Positions 34,956 to 45,523 of a stretch of DNA of 64,000 nucleotides are shown here, piece after piece; position 1 is the first letter of the stretch; each line of letters opens with the position of its first letter. Source of the stretch: Jackrogersella multiformis. Lineage: Eukaryota > Ascomycota > Sordariomycetes > Xylariales > Hypoxylaceae. Position numbers and translations under genes: made by a program. The notes beneath the pieces are model-generated. The model made no database searches and had not been told where the DNA came from. It saw only the letters and a list, made by a program, of their open reading frames with translations. The stretch covers positions 4,154,001 to 4,218,000 of the forward strand of contig CADCXD010000001.1 of the NCBI GenBank assembly GCA_902806575.1, read 5' to 3'.

Positions 34956-35558
34956 ACCGTTTAACGGATGAGGCCAGTATCCCCTCGAAAGAAGTACTGG
35001 AGTCTGGAGGATAAGGGGAATAATTTATAACAATACATGTATACTATCATTATAATCTATCATTCGTATCTTTAAGTGTTTAATTTTATATGTAATTTAT
35101 TAACGTGTTATTTATGACTCGGAATACCTTTAAGAGGCCCTCTCATGTAGTTTCATTTTGAAGCCTTAATTTTATTTCGAACCTTTTTTACTATTTGAAT
35201 TTTCATCTATTACCATTTAAATTAAACTTTTAATTCCATTGCACCTAGTTCATGTTAAATAATTTATTAAAACTACGTCAATGTTTTTTTTATAATTAAA
35301 ATTTATGTAACTATTGGAGGTAGATAGTTGTTGCTGAGAGGATGACTTATGCTCTCTTCCAAATGGGCTTCTTTAGGTAATCAAATATATGCTAATGATA
35401 TGGAGTTTATACGTGTTTTATGAGTATGATAGATTCTGGTGGACGGATAACTTGTAGCGATGTCCATATTCCCCCCTTTTCCCAGGCCCGCCTGTTACCC
35501 TAATATGTTTGATATTAATATGAATACCTAGGTATCTTTAACACAAGACCCATTTTCT
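34956..35558. other. AT-rich non-coding DNA next to the telomere-type tract
   Basis: AT-rich DNA with long A/T runs from about 35000 to 35330, then mixed sequence with one TACCTAGGTA palindrome at 35525-35534. No gene. Confidence 0.55.
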
Positions 35559-36437
35559 TCACCAATGACTAAAACATTGCTCCCCGCGCAAGAAGAAATC
35601 CAGCATATCCCCTCGCAAGATAGCTCTACTTTCTTTAAAGTCACCCGACTCGCATCTTCTTCGGTCGAAAAAGGCGCTTTCAGGGATTCCTCTCGGATAT
35701 ACCGCTCCAGCCATCTGGTCTGCGACATAATTAACATAATCTACGCGACAAGCCTTGCAGTAAGCCGGCACACATCCACCCTCAGGCAGCGTAAGAGGGA
35801 GTTGGCCGTCGCGAGAGAAGCGTGGATCGTAATGCCTGATTAGAATATCGTGGCCACAGTCTTCGTAATGTAATGGATATCGACATAAGGGGCAGTCAGC
35901 AGTTCCCCCGTCCTTATACCGCGTCAAAATCCATCGATCCAGGCACCAAGCTCCGAACATGTGGCCACAAGGAAGAACCGACATAGGTTCGCGGCTACAG
36001 GAATCGTCAGGGCTCCGCGGACGAGATACATTTGAAGGTACCTCAAGTTTATGATCTCCACATATTCCGCATGTTAGGTCAAGGATGATATGGTTGCCAA
36101 ACATGTCGAATGGTGCATCAAAATATCCTACGATGTCGCTAAATAAGGTTACCTGGGAGTCGTCAATAATGTAAGGTCGGCCCTTTCGTTCCATTAGATA
36201 CTCGTCGTCACTTATAGGCATGGCTTGAGTTGTGCGAACGAGACCAGGTGGTGGATGGTTTATAAACGCGCTATGGTTATATTCTTCCTCAGATACTCCG
36301 GGGGGTAAATATATTGGATGAGAAGCTGAGGCTTGTTGGTATACACTTTCCTGTTGGGAAGCTCCGTAGGCGGGGTTATTATTTATTCTCGAAGGAGGTA
36401 GTGACATACCTACGGATGATGATATCGTTGACGACAT
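35559..36437 (-). CDS. RING-finger domain protein, 292 aa
   Basis: Single frame from the ATG at 36437 to the stop at 35559 without lesions. The middle of the protein carries a RING-type zinc site: CGICGDHK, then, after a Ser/Pro/Arg-rich insertion, SVLPCGHMFGAWCLDRW and finally ADCPLCRYPL. That is the C-x2-C ... C-x-H ... C ... C-x2-C order of RING domains, which usually mark E3 ubiquitin ligases. The N-terminal third is Ser/Pro/Gln-rich and looks disordered. The C-terminal part has additional paired cysteines (YCKACRVDYVNYV). No membrane segment is seen. It is one of only two intact-looking genes between 32 and 47 kb and lies inside the telomere-repeat-flanked segment. The target is unknown. 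Confidence 0.75.
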   Translation of the reverse strand: MSSTISSSVGMSLPPSRINNNPAYGASQQESVYQQASASHPIYLPPGVSEEEYNHSAFINHPPPGLVRTTQAMPISDDEYLMERKGRPYIIDDSQVTLFSDIVGYFDAPFDMFGNHIILDLTCGICGDHKLEVPSNVSRPRSPDDSCSREPMSVLPCGHMFGAWCLDRWILTRYKDGGTADCPLCRYPLHYEDCGHDILIRHYDPRFSRDGQLPLTLPEGGCVPAYCKACRVDYVNYVADQMAGAVYPRGIPESAFFDRRRCESGDFKESRAILRGDMLDFFLRGEQCFSHW

Positions 36438-36799
36438 ATCTAGATCTCCAGGGCTATTATACGATAATCACCACGAAAGGGGTCTAGGGGAACTCAAATA
36501 ATCCCATTGTTGTAGCCACAAGCTCTTAGTTATATAAATAGTAAAGACTAAACAATGTCCTAACAATAATAGGCCTTATAGACAAAGGAAACTAAGATCA
36601 TGTATAGAAACATTATATATGACCAAACGTGTAAGCTTAAGAATTCTTTTCCATTGTAAGTTGCTCATCAACCTTCTTTATCTGTATCGGTAAAGAACCT
36701 GGTTAAAAGGGAAACTAGGCACATGGATAAGCCTATTCTCGCGTCAGATGTGGACTCATTATGGAATCTAGCGAAGCTAAATTGGTGTAAGTCACGAAT
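36438..36799. other. intergenic, nothing recognised
   Basis: Between the RING gene's 5' side and the permease relic. No gene. Confidence 0.4.
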
Positions 36800-37130
36800 A
36801 ATCGATATGACCGAGGTATGAGGAAAGAAATGGCTCGACATGAAACCCATTCCACCAAGTAGCACCGTTGACAACTAGTAGAATGAATAAACACGCTGCT
36901 AGTCCAAAATAAGCCGTGAATGGTTGCCCATTGCTTATGTATGCGTAGTAATTATCGTCCCCTTCATCGAAGCGATGCACTCTTAGCACCCTCTGTTGCG
37001 CGAGCTGGTGTTGGTGTCGATTGATACTAAGAATATAAGTCAACTTGGTGATGATTCCCCTAAAGTATTTATTACCAGTTATAATATCGAATATATGCCC
37101 AAAATTCGCAAGCCCAGACGAACAGGACAT
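36800..37130 (-). pseudogene. C-terminal fragment of an amino-acid permease
   Basis: The minus-strand frame contains GDDNYYAYISNGQPFTAYFGLAACLFILLVVNGATWWNGFHVEPFLSSYLG. This matches the loop and last hydrophobic helices of fungal amino-acid/polyamine permeases of the yeast GAP1 type, where a GQPYTAWxG segment precedes the final membrane spans. The rest of the 12-helix protein is absent on both sides and the frame ends after SSYLG. It is a short relic and cannot be functional. Confidence 0.6.
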
Positions 37131-37712
37131 CTACAGTAGCCATGCCGGAGAGAACATTAATAAAATAATTCGTGTTAGCAAGAACATATAATAGTCTGTC
37201 AGAACAGGTAACTGTATGGCATTTATTGCAGATCTAACACCTCCCTCCGAGCGAAGCTGCTGGAACGGTACCTGAAAGCTAAGGCAGAAACGCTCATTGC
37301 TCGAATTGGGACTCTATAACTGTTCGTCCTCCCAAACCAAGCGAGTATATTCAAACACCAATGCTCGTCAAGACCTCCATTTGGTTGGTGAGACCGAACA
37401 ACATCCTCGATGAAACGAAAAGGCTTGTATTAACACACGATAGGGTAGTGAGTACGATGAACCCATTGAATACACTAGCTATGTTGCGATTACAATGTTC
37501 TGCAATGATAACGAAAGCTGACTTGGAATTGAGTTGATCTTGGCACTGCTCATAGACTATATTGGAATATTAGGTGGCTGGAAGATCTACGCCCCGTATC
37601 TGGGGAGGTATATAAGTATACCTACATATCCTCACTAGCTTCATAGAACTTAACCTTTAATATAACAAGAATGACACTCATAACCTGCGTCTATTACAAC
37701 ATAGAACATGGA
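37131..37712. other. intergenic, nothing recognised
   Basis: About 0.6 kb with stops in all frames between two transporter relics. Confidence 0.4.
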
Positions 37713-38945
37713 TCACGCCAACTCCCCATGCTTATCTGAGTGAACAGCCCCATCTTCCACTTTATTGCCTTTTGTTCTTAGATCATGCCAACCCATACCC
37801 CACAACACGACAATGCATGCAGCAGCTACTGCGGCAACGAAATAAAAAACTCGATCGACACTGAGAGCATAGGCAGCAAGGACCCCGGGGAGATCATCAC
37901 GCTGCACGATGGCACGAAAGCCTGTAGCCCCTGCCTGGATGACTGCTGCCGCATCGGTGCGTGGTGCCTTGTCTTGGAGCTGGGACTTCAAGCTAGAGTT
38001 GAAAATCACATTACACACAACCAAAACGATAGCTGGACCTAGTGATTGGGCGAAGATAACGAGGGCCATACCGGTGGCAAGTTGCTCTTCTCCAACGGCG
38101 GCTTGGATTGATATAATAGCCTTCGTGCGGTGATTAGGGGTTAGCTTCTTCGTGTGGTTCAAACGATGTGCTCATTGACGTACTAGTTGCATGCTGAGCC
38201 CTGACCCAACACCTGCCAGAATTTGGAAGCCGACCCAATCCCCAGTTGAACTACCTGGCTGCAGCAGCGAATAGAGTCCGCTTCCCAGGGCAAGAAAAAT
38301 AGTGCCACTACAGCTATTGGAATGATAAAACCCATTTTCTGTACTAGAATCTAGTAAGCGACTTTTGTCATCCGGGTTGACATACTAGGACGCTCGGAAC
38401 TCACACAGAACTCCGGAGAGAATAGACATCAAGAGCTGCGGCAGAATCGTGGGCAAAAGATACACGCCACTTAACATCGCTGTCACATTGTTGATAGCCT
38501 GGAAGTAAATGGGAAGAAAGAACGTTGCACCGTAAACAGCCGAAATCATGAAAGCCTGGAAGAGCCCCGATGCCCACACAACTGTCTGTTTGATCATTGA
38601 GTGCGGGAGTAGTGCATCATCTCCTTTGTGTCGATTCCAGAAAAGCCACACGATAAAAGTTGCACCGGATCCACAGAATAGTCCTATGACAGTGGAAGAC
38701 CTCCATGAGTACTGATTGCCTCCATATTGAAGAGCAAGTAGGGGTTGAAGGATGGCAGGCGCAAAGAGAGCGAATCCAATAAGATCTATGTAGTGGTGTA
38801 ATCTCGAGAAATCACGAAAGGCTTTTGTTTTGGCATTTGTTCAGGAATCCGCACTAAAAGGATGACCAGTACAGTAAAAGCCCCAACCGGTAAGTTGACA
38901 TAAAAGCCTGGTGTCTATCCCATTGACCGGTAGAGTGCTACAATT
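37713..38945 (-). pseudogene. MFS drug:H+ antiporter-like transporter, truncated and frameshifted
   Basis: Reading the minus strand from about 38945: FYVNLPVGAFTVLVILLVRIPEQ (the FYxNLPxG loop of 14-helix MFS exporters), then a run to IVWLFWNRHKGDDALLPHSM, FQAFMISAVYGATFFLPIYFQ, GSGLYSLLQPGSSTGDWVGFQ and, after an intron (gtacgt to cgaag, about 38175-38128), AIISIQAAVGEEQLATGMALVIFAQSLG with the last helix ending at 37713. The first half of the protein (helices 1-5) is missing. The frame breaks near 38310-38320 where a base seems lost between PIAVV and TIFLALG. Exporters of this type often sit in metabolite clusters. Confidence 0.75.
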
Positions 38946-39107
38946 GCTACAAATTACTAAAAATAGCTTCAAATACAACAACTTTGATTACCATATCCAC
39001 AAATATCCACTTACCCATTATTTCTCCTGAAAGTACAACGCGGTACAAAGCTTGCAAAATATATAAGTCGGCGTTCAATTAGTGATGTAGTAAAAGCTGT
39101 ACTTGAC

Positions 39108-39198
39108 GTTGTAATGAGCGTTGTAATTAGAGTTGTAGTTGGTGTTGTAATCGGTGATGTAATCGGTGTTGTAGCTGGTGTTATAATGGCGTTGTAGC
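39108..39198. repeat. 12-bp minisatellite, about 7.5 units
   Basis: Units of GTTGTAATCGGT type start at 39108, 39120, 39132, 39144, 39156, 39168, 39180 (11 bp) and 39191 (partial), with one to four differences each. The array runs straight into the TTAGGG tract. Confidence 0.85.
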
Positions 39199-39226
39199 TT
39201 AGGGTTAGGGTTAGGGTTAGGGTTAA
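39199..39226. repeat. interstitial telomere-type repeats, TTAGGG strand
   Basis: Four exact TTAGGG units (39199-39222) followed by ttaag. On the plus strand this is the orientation of a right chromosome end. Confidence 0.92.
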
Positions 39227-39440
39227 GTGAAGGTAACTTTAAGTATTATTAATATGGGATTAATTCTTATTGGTTGTTAGAATTATGGGTTTATGGGTTT
39301 ATGGTTTTGGTTGTATTTACTGCTATTTTTAGTAATTTGTAACAATTGTTACGTATAAGATCTAGGCACCCCAATAGCTAAGCCCACTTATCTATCATAT
39401 CTATCATATACCTACCTAAGGTATATCAATGTAAGGGCGA

Positions 39441-41070
39441 TCAGGATGTCCGGCAAAGCCGTCCGTCCTGCCGAACAGTCCATCTATCACTACCGACCGC
39501 CGTTAACCCATGAAACAGACCATCGGGGTCATATTCGTCCTTGATCGACAACAACTTCGCGTAGTTGACACCGTAAAAGTTGACCTTCCAGTTGGGATCC
39601 CAGAAATCTCCTTCGTTGAGGTATACCCCGCCGCCGGGCGTCAGCGCCTCGAGCCGCGGCAATAGGGTATTAGTGATCTTGTTCTGCAGCGCAATGTTAC
39701 CTTGAAAGTCGTAGGCATCATAGGCCCTATGAAGAGAAAGTGGTGTCAGTATGAGCTAAAATGATAGACAGGAAACAACACTAGGGCCATCTAGGCACGC
39801 ATAGGAGCACTTACAGGCCGATGACCAGATCCAAGATGGTATTACGCCAGACGGGTTTACGGAATTATCAACTCCGGCGCTTGGAAAGCTTGAGACATCC
39901 AGTGAACTTCCGGACACCACTCCGCCTTGAGAGACAATGAAGTTAATGGCATCGAAAAGTGACGCTGCCGAAGAATTGGTCTCGAGCAGTGACTTTGGGA
40001 TCAATCGTCCACCAATGTTGTACTCAGTAATGTTATCAACAGGAAACATTCCGGTAAAGGCTTCAAGGAAAGTGCCGTACTGTTGGATCTGGTAGTCTGT
40101 ATATCAGGTCAGTTAAAGTGCAATGCCACGTCTTGATGTGAGATTGCTTACTATATGCAATGCCATTATGATCTAAGAAGGATAACGTAGGCTCGAGAAG
40201 AGCCTGGAGCTGGTCTTTATCAAGATTAGGACCAGCGATAGGTGTAAGCGCAAACACACCAGATGTTATCAACCAGGAACCCCAAGTACCTCACTCCCCC
40301 AGGCTGGGCAGCGTCAAGAGGAAAGTCTGCACGGCACTGTTGAAGAGGTCGGTGGAGACGTTCGCACTAGTGGTGAAATTCAAGGTCGCAGCAGAAACCT
40401 TCGTAAGCTGGTGTGCCCTCACCGTCACGGAGATAATCGCAGCATAGGTGCCTCCGCCACCGCCCGACAACGCCCAGTATAGATTGCTGTTTTCAGCCGG
40501 GCTGGCAATGAGGTGCTGGCCGGCGGCCGTGACGACTTCCCACTCAAGCACCTGATCGGCGCCAAGGCCAAAGACGGAGTTTAGGGGCCCGTGGCCACCG
40601 CCCTGGGAGAAACCACCAACAACACCCACGGTATCGCAAGAACCCCCAACAACTGCAACCCCGGCTTTGTCTGCGGCCTGGTAAGCTTCAAGAACCCCGA
40701 TTCCAGCACCGAGCTTCAGAGCTTTTCCGGTATAAGCCGCTGACACGTAGTTGCCGATTAAGTCCATGTCCTTGAGGAAATGGGTCCACAGAGCGAGCGC
40801 CCCGGCTCCGGTCGACTTCCCGAAGTAGTCGTGGCCCGTGTTGCGGATCACAAGGCGGATGTTCCTGGCGGCTGCGAAGGCGAGCGTCGCCTGGTAATCA
40901 GCGACGTTGGTGGCCCTTACAGCGTATTGGACGTAAGCACCAATAACGCACTGGTCAGTGGGCGGCGTGAAAGGATCGCAACTGGCGTTGGCGAAAAAAG
41001 GAGCCATGGGAGACGAGGAGGTCACGAGGTGCGTCTCGGGGAACCACCACACATCACGCAAGTCCTGACA
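39441..41070 (-). pseudogene. FAD-linked oxidase (berberine-bridge-enzyme type), 5'-truncated
   Basis: The first retained exon (about 41066-40291) reads DLRDVWWFPETHL and carries the histidyl-FAD context IRNTGHDYFGKSTGAGALALWTH, then GGSCDTVGVVGGFSQGGGHG and NSNLYWALSGGGGGTYAAI. Later exons give EYNIGGRLIP and the C-terminal block NFYGVNYAKLLSIKDEYDPDGLF, ending at 39441. Lesions: the N-terminal secretion signal and first ~100 residues are missing; TGA at 40291-40293 in SLGE-x-GTWGSWL; one base lost near 39850-39856 (NP-VWRNTILDL expected). The family oxidises alkaloids, cannabinoids or sugars with bicovalent FAD. The substrate is unknown. Confidence 0.82.
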
Positions 41071-41083
41071 TGCCTAGTCACAC

Positions 41084-41425
41084 GCCGTCAACAGCAGCGG
41101 TAATGTTCTTGGCCTTGAGCAAAACATCCATGACGCCATCCTGATCCAGGCATCCGCCAGTGTCCGCACCGCCGAGCTAGAGGCATGGGCTCGTCCCAAG
41201 GTCCGCGCATTGGTTGACGAGGTGCGTAACTTCGCCAACAATATCGACGGTGGTGTTATGCCGTGGCTGTACCTCAACTACGCTCATTCCAGCCAGAAGG
41301 TTCTACAGAGTTATGGTCCAGAGAATGTTCGCAGGATCCGAGAGGTGGCGTTAAAGTATGATCCCGAAGGCGTCTTCCAGCGCCTGTGCCCTGGTGGTTT
41401 CAAAATCTCAGCTGTAGAGGACTAA
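41084..41425 (+). pseudogene. C-terminal fragment of a second FAD-linked oxidase
   Basis: The frame reads AVNSSGNVLGLEQ, ASVRTAELEAWARPKVRALV, PWLYLNYAHSSQKVL, SYGPENVRRIREVALKYDPEGVFQRLCPGGFKIS and stops at 41423-41425. This is the last ~110 residues of an FAD-binding oxidoreductase of the same broad class as the neighbouring minus-strand gene but a different subfamily. Everything 5' of it is missing. The two fragments meet at about 41067-41083, where each strand shows a plausible splice acceptor (tgcctag on plus, catgtcag on minus), so both breakpoints may lie in introns. Confidence 0.75.
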
Positions 41426-42581
41426 TTTCTACGTTCATTCCGGGGGGTGTTGATACTTGTATGGAGGTAAGGCCCCTTTCGCCGGCGATAGACTAATTCA
41501 TTATATCCATCAAATCAAATCAAATATCTCAAACATAGTGAAATATTTGAAGCTATACGCAACTTGATTCAACTTAGTAATCCATTAAAGTGGAGAATGT
41601 GCCCCTGAACTTACCCCTGAATCTTTTGAGCCCCCATGCCCAAGAGGCAAGGTCCAAAACCCTGTATATGGCGCGAGGCACAAAGCCAGCACTGGTGCTT
41701 TTCCAAATTCTACACACCATTTAACTAGCATAGATGAGCCTTGCTCGGGAGTGAAAACCTTTGCAGCGTATGGCTATGTGATACACTCCTTTCACTTATC
41801 TGAACCCCCATGCCTGGCGTTGTACGATAGGTGTATTGGGGTTACACGGACTAGCCAGATTTCCGCACTTTCACGTTGTCTCGTATTCAGTCGGCGTACT
41901 TTCTTCGGACTTGTGTTCATGATATTACATGAGGCTCTTGCGAATTCCAGTTTCACAAAATCCTTCCAACCACGCATTCGTTCATCATGAGGCATTACTT
42001 GAATCCCAATAACCTCACCTGCTTATGAAAATGTGTTGACGCGCGTCAGCTGTAGTTCGTCTAAGCTCATTGGACACACACCAATCAGTCTAGATTCAAT
42101 AAAATATGCTGGTAAGAAGGAATAAATCTAGACCATAGACTGCATCTGCCAGCAAGGTAGCTCTCTAGATGCATTCCCCTCTCTCCTCTTTATTTACGCC
42201 ATTTCTTATATGTAAGTCTCAGGCACAGAAATGTAAGCACATCCGCTGCTCTGCGACGTTGCATTTCTGACTCTGTCCTCTTCCAGTGTTGACTTAGGTA
42301 TGTATTTAGAGGTCCTATCATTGTGTCACCACCAAGATAGACATACCTGTGATTCAGGCTGGACAATTTCTGTGTTGTACATTAATCTAAGAGAGCGAAG
42401 GAGACGTAAAGTATTCATGATTGTGACAATGGGCGACTTGATTGCTTTTTCGTAACTTCGAGCCGAATTAGTAGCGAGCGTATCGGCACTTTACTAGTGA
42501 CAGTTGTGCTTCTTCTTCAACTTGAATCATAGTTTACCACAAGTCTTTATTGTAACTGACTATATTCCATGATATTTCAAC
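41426..42581. other. intergenic, nothing recognised
   Basis: 1.15 kb between the oxidase fragment and the P450 relic. A 79-codon frame at 41751-41990 has no motif. Confidence 0.45.
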
Positions 42582-44400
42582 ATGTTCTTCTTTGGAACCC
42601 CAACACTTAACTCTTGGGTGATCGGTGTTGTATATGGCTTTGCTGTTCATCATGGAATCTTTATCAAGGGTGAATGGCACGTACATGCACCTCGAATTAT
42701 CGTGGGTCACACGTTGATCTTTTTATCTCTAACCCTAGGAAGCTACATGGCTCGAGGCCGTGGATTCAGAATAGTTTGCAACATCCTCATTTGGATGACT
42801 TATGGTTATCTGCTAGGATTGTTTCTCAGTATCATTATCTATCGTGCCATTTTTCATCGCCTCACGAAGGCTGCGTTTCCCGGGCCCTGGTATGCACGCA
42901 TCACCAAACTGTGGCATGTCTGGGCATGCCGGGATTCTAGAAATCATGTGGTGCTTGACAAGCTGTACAAAAGGTACGGCGACATCGTTCGAACGGGTAA
43001 GTGATGAAAAGAGAAAGAATAGATAGGGTACAGTCGTCAGACCAGCAGATGCACGATGCTGACGAGAAATCGGTGTAGGTCCCAGCGAACTCACAATATT
43101 CCTGCCAGAGATCTTTATGGCACTGGATGGCCCTCATTCCGAATGCATGAAGTCAGATGTAAGATCGACCTCTCTCGAGACTTCCTTTTCTAACTGTTGA
43201 GCTGACAAGTTTTAAAGTGGTATGACCTTTTAATACCCAATCTGGCTCTTGTTACGGCAAGAGACAGAGATACACACGCTGTCCGTCGACGGCAGTGGAA
43301 TCGTGCATTTTCCACTAAAGGTTCGTTGTGTGTCTATCCCATCAATTCCAGGTCATGGTATATGTCTCTGTTGCTGAACTTTGTGCAGCCCTCCAGATCC
43401 ACGAACAAAAGATCATGTACCATCTTGACACACTAGACCGACATATCGAGGCTGACGCCAAGGGGGGTCATGTCTCTAATGCCCGAGACATGTTTTACTG
43501 GTTTGCCTTTGACGCAATGGGGGATTTTGTCCTCGGTAAGCCTTTCGGGATGCAGCAGAATCAGGAGTAGCATCACGTTATTTTCCGGCTGCAACGCGCC
43601 CTTTCACTTTTAGGCCCCCTGAGTCCAGTGCCATGGCTAATCCATGTGGGCTTCCACCTGGCACCTCGGGTTTTCCAGCTTAAAGACTGGTTCGACATGG
43701 TCGCTTGGTGTTAGTCATAGATGGATATGCGAATTAAGGACAGCTCCCGGTATCAGGAGCCAGATATCACTCACTACATCATGATGGAAGACGTGGAAAA
43801 CCAGGGGATGATCGACGATGCTCTGGCGTGGTTAAGTGGAGACAGCTTACAAGCTATTGTTGCTGGAAGGTGGGCAATATATCATCAGTTTCCATATTTT
43901 GCCATCTGGGAGCCGATACGCTAACTCTGATGCAGTGGACCTATTGCAAATGCATTGATGGGAATGTTCACAGAAGTGGGAAGAACTCCCACTGCCCAAC
44001 AAAAGCTGTACCATGAGCTCAAGGACATCGATGTCTCTGATATCAAGACATTAGCTAACCTTCCGTTCCTAAATGCCTGTATCGATGAGACGCTGCGTCT
44101 ATACCCTGCCCTCATGACTGGTGGAACACGTATCACCACACAGAATGGCATGGTTGTCGCAGGGAAATTCATCCCACCATATACCACTATTGTGGCTCCT
44201 TAATATCTCATCTCGCGGAGTATGTTCGTCTCTTTTCCAGTTACCTTAACTTCCCTTGTTTCCTAATCCTAGAAATTACTCGGATCTATACACCTAACTA
44301 ATCATCGTATTTTTCGTTTAGGACAAGATTGTTTCGTGGACCCCTTAAAATTCGTGCCTGAACGATGGACCACTTCCCCGGAGATGGTGCTCCAGGTGAA
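42582..44400 (+). pseudogene. second cytochrome P450, heme-binding end lost
   Basis: Exon 1 (42582-42996) encodes a strongly hydrophobic N-terminus with about three membrane spans and the hinge FPGPWYARI. The next exons give GPSELTIFLPEIFMALDG, WYDLLIPNLALVTARDRDTH-AVRRRQWNRAFS, DMFYWFAFDAMGDFVLGKPFG, WLSGDSLQAIVAG, the ExxR helix CIDETLRLYPAL and FVPERW near 44350. Stops occur at about 43568, 43713 and in TIVAP-x-YLISR near 44201, where Gln CAA appears changed to TAA. After PERW the FxxGxxxCxG heme loop is absent. Splice donors and acceptors are mostly kept. N-terminal architecture is that of multi-span fungal P450s found in secondary-metabolite clusters. Confidence 0.82.
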
Positions 44401-45523
44401 GATGGAAGCGGCATGACTACACATCTGAAGGACCAGTTTGTACCGAATCCAGGCAACCTACAACTGTGCTTTGAGCTGCGATGAATACACCGGGAGCCAT
44501 TTAGTATAGATAAATACAAGAATATTGGATGATCAAAATAAGTTCATAATTCAACACTTCGTACACTGTAATAATTGATAATCTTATTCGTTTACTACCT
44601 TTACTAACCAATCCGAAACTTCAGTTTACACAAGTTCACTACAGCAGCCTATTTGTTGGTTTCCCGTTAGTGAGTACTATATAACTATATCTTGCCGCTC
44701 TTAGGCAAACCCCTATTTAGATGGAACGGCATAAAGCCTACAAGGCCTAGTCAAGAGGAGTTCCTCATTATTACTAGGTATTCTTTTACTTTGGCTCAGA
44801 GCACTAGAATAAGAAAAAGATCCTTCATGAGTGAGTCACCAAGTAGGGCAACAAATGGATGGTTATGACACCACCCTTACGGAAATCATGATGACCAAAG
44901 GCGTGGAATATTTCAGTTGAACAGGTACACATCCTAGTACTAGGCCGTACTGGCTAGTTGGGTAGACGACTTCATCACAGTTGTCACATCTAATTATTAC
45001 CTATCTTCGAAATTAATTTTAATGCATCTCTGCTGTGCCGAGCTTACATTATATGATATTAGCCAGCCACTGTGCTTACATCCGTGTCACTCAGCGGTCC
45101 GGGGGTAAATAGACCAAACTTACAGCTTCAACGACCCATAATATCAGGCCTAAGCACAGCGGAATACTTGGTAAAGAGTTTTTGAACTGACCTCAAGACT
45201 AATGTATAGGCTGCTACGCAGTCTTATCTCTGTTAGTTAGCATGGAGGATTACCTTTTCTTGTCGGATATGTCACCTCTTCCGGGCGCGTGCTGATATGA
45301 TACTACCCAAACTATCTTTATGCAGTCAAATTTCCATGTAAGTAAATGTAATTAACCGATGCCTTTCCTGTTCTATCGTATACATGTAGTGGGATCCATC
45401 GTCGTACCAAATGTCAGCACATAAATTATACTCACCCCAGTGCTGTGAGATTAAGGGGTTTCACACGGTTGAATATCTACATCCATCAGGTAGTATCAAT
45501 TTCTTCAAATTAACTTGACCAAC
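44401..45523. other. intergenic, nothing recognised
   Basis: About 1.1 kb between the P450 relic and the UbiA-family gene. AT-moderate, no gene or RNA found. Confidence 0.45.

Larger units (their letters stand above)
38946..39440. other. non-coding with minisatellite and telomere-type repeats
   Basis: Holds the 12-bp minisatellite and the TTAGGG tract described separately. A GGGTTTAT repeat follows near 39288-39303. No gene. Confidence 0.6.
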
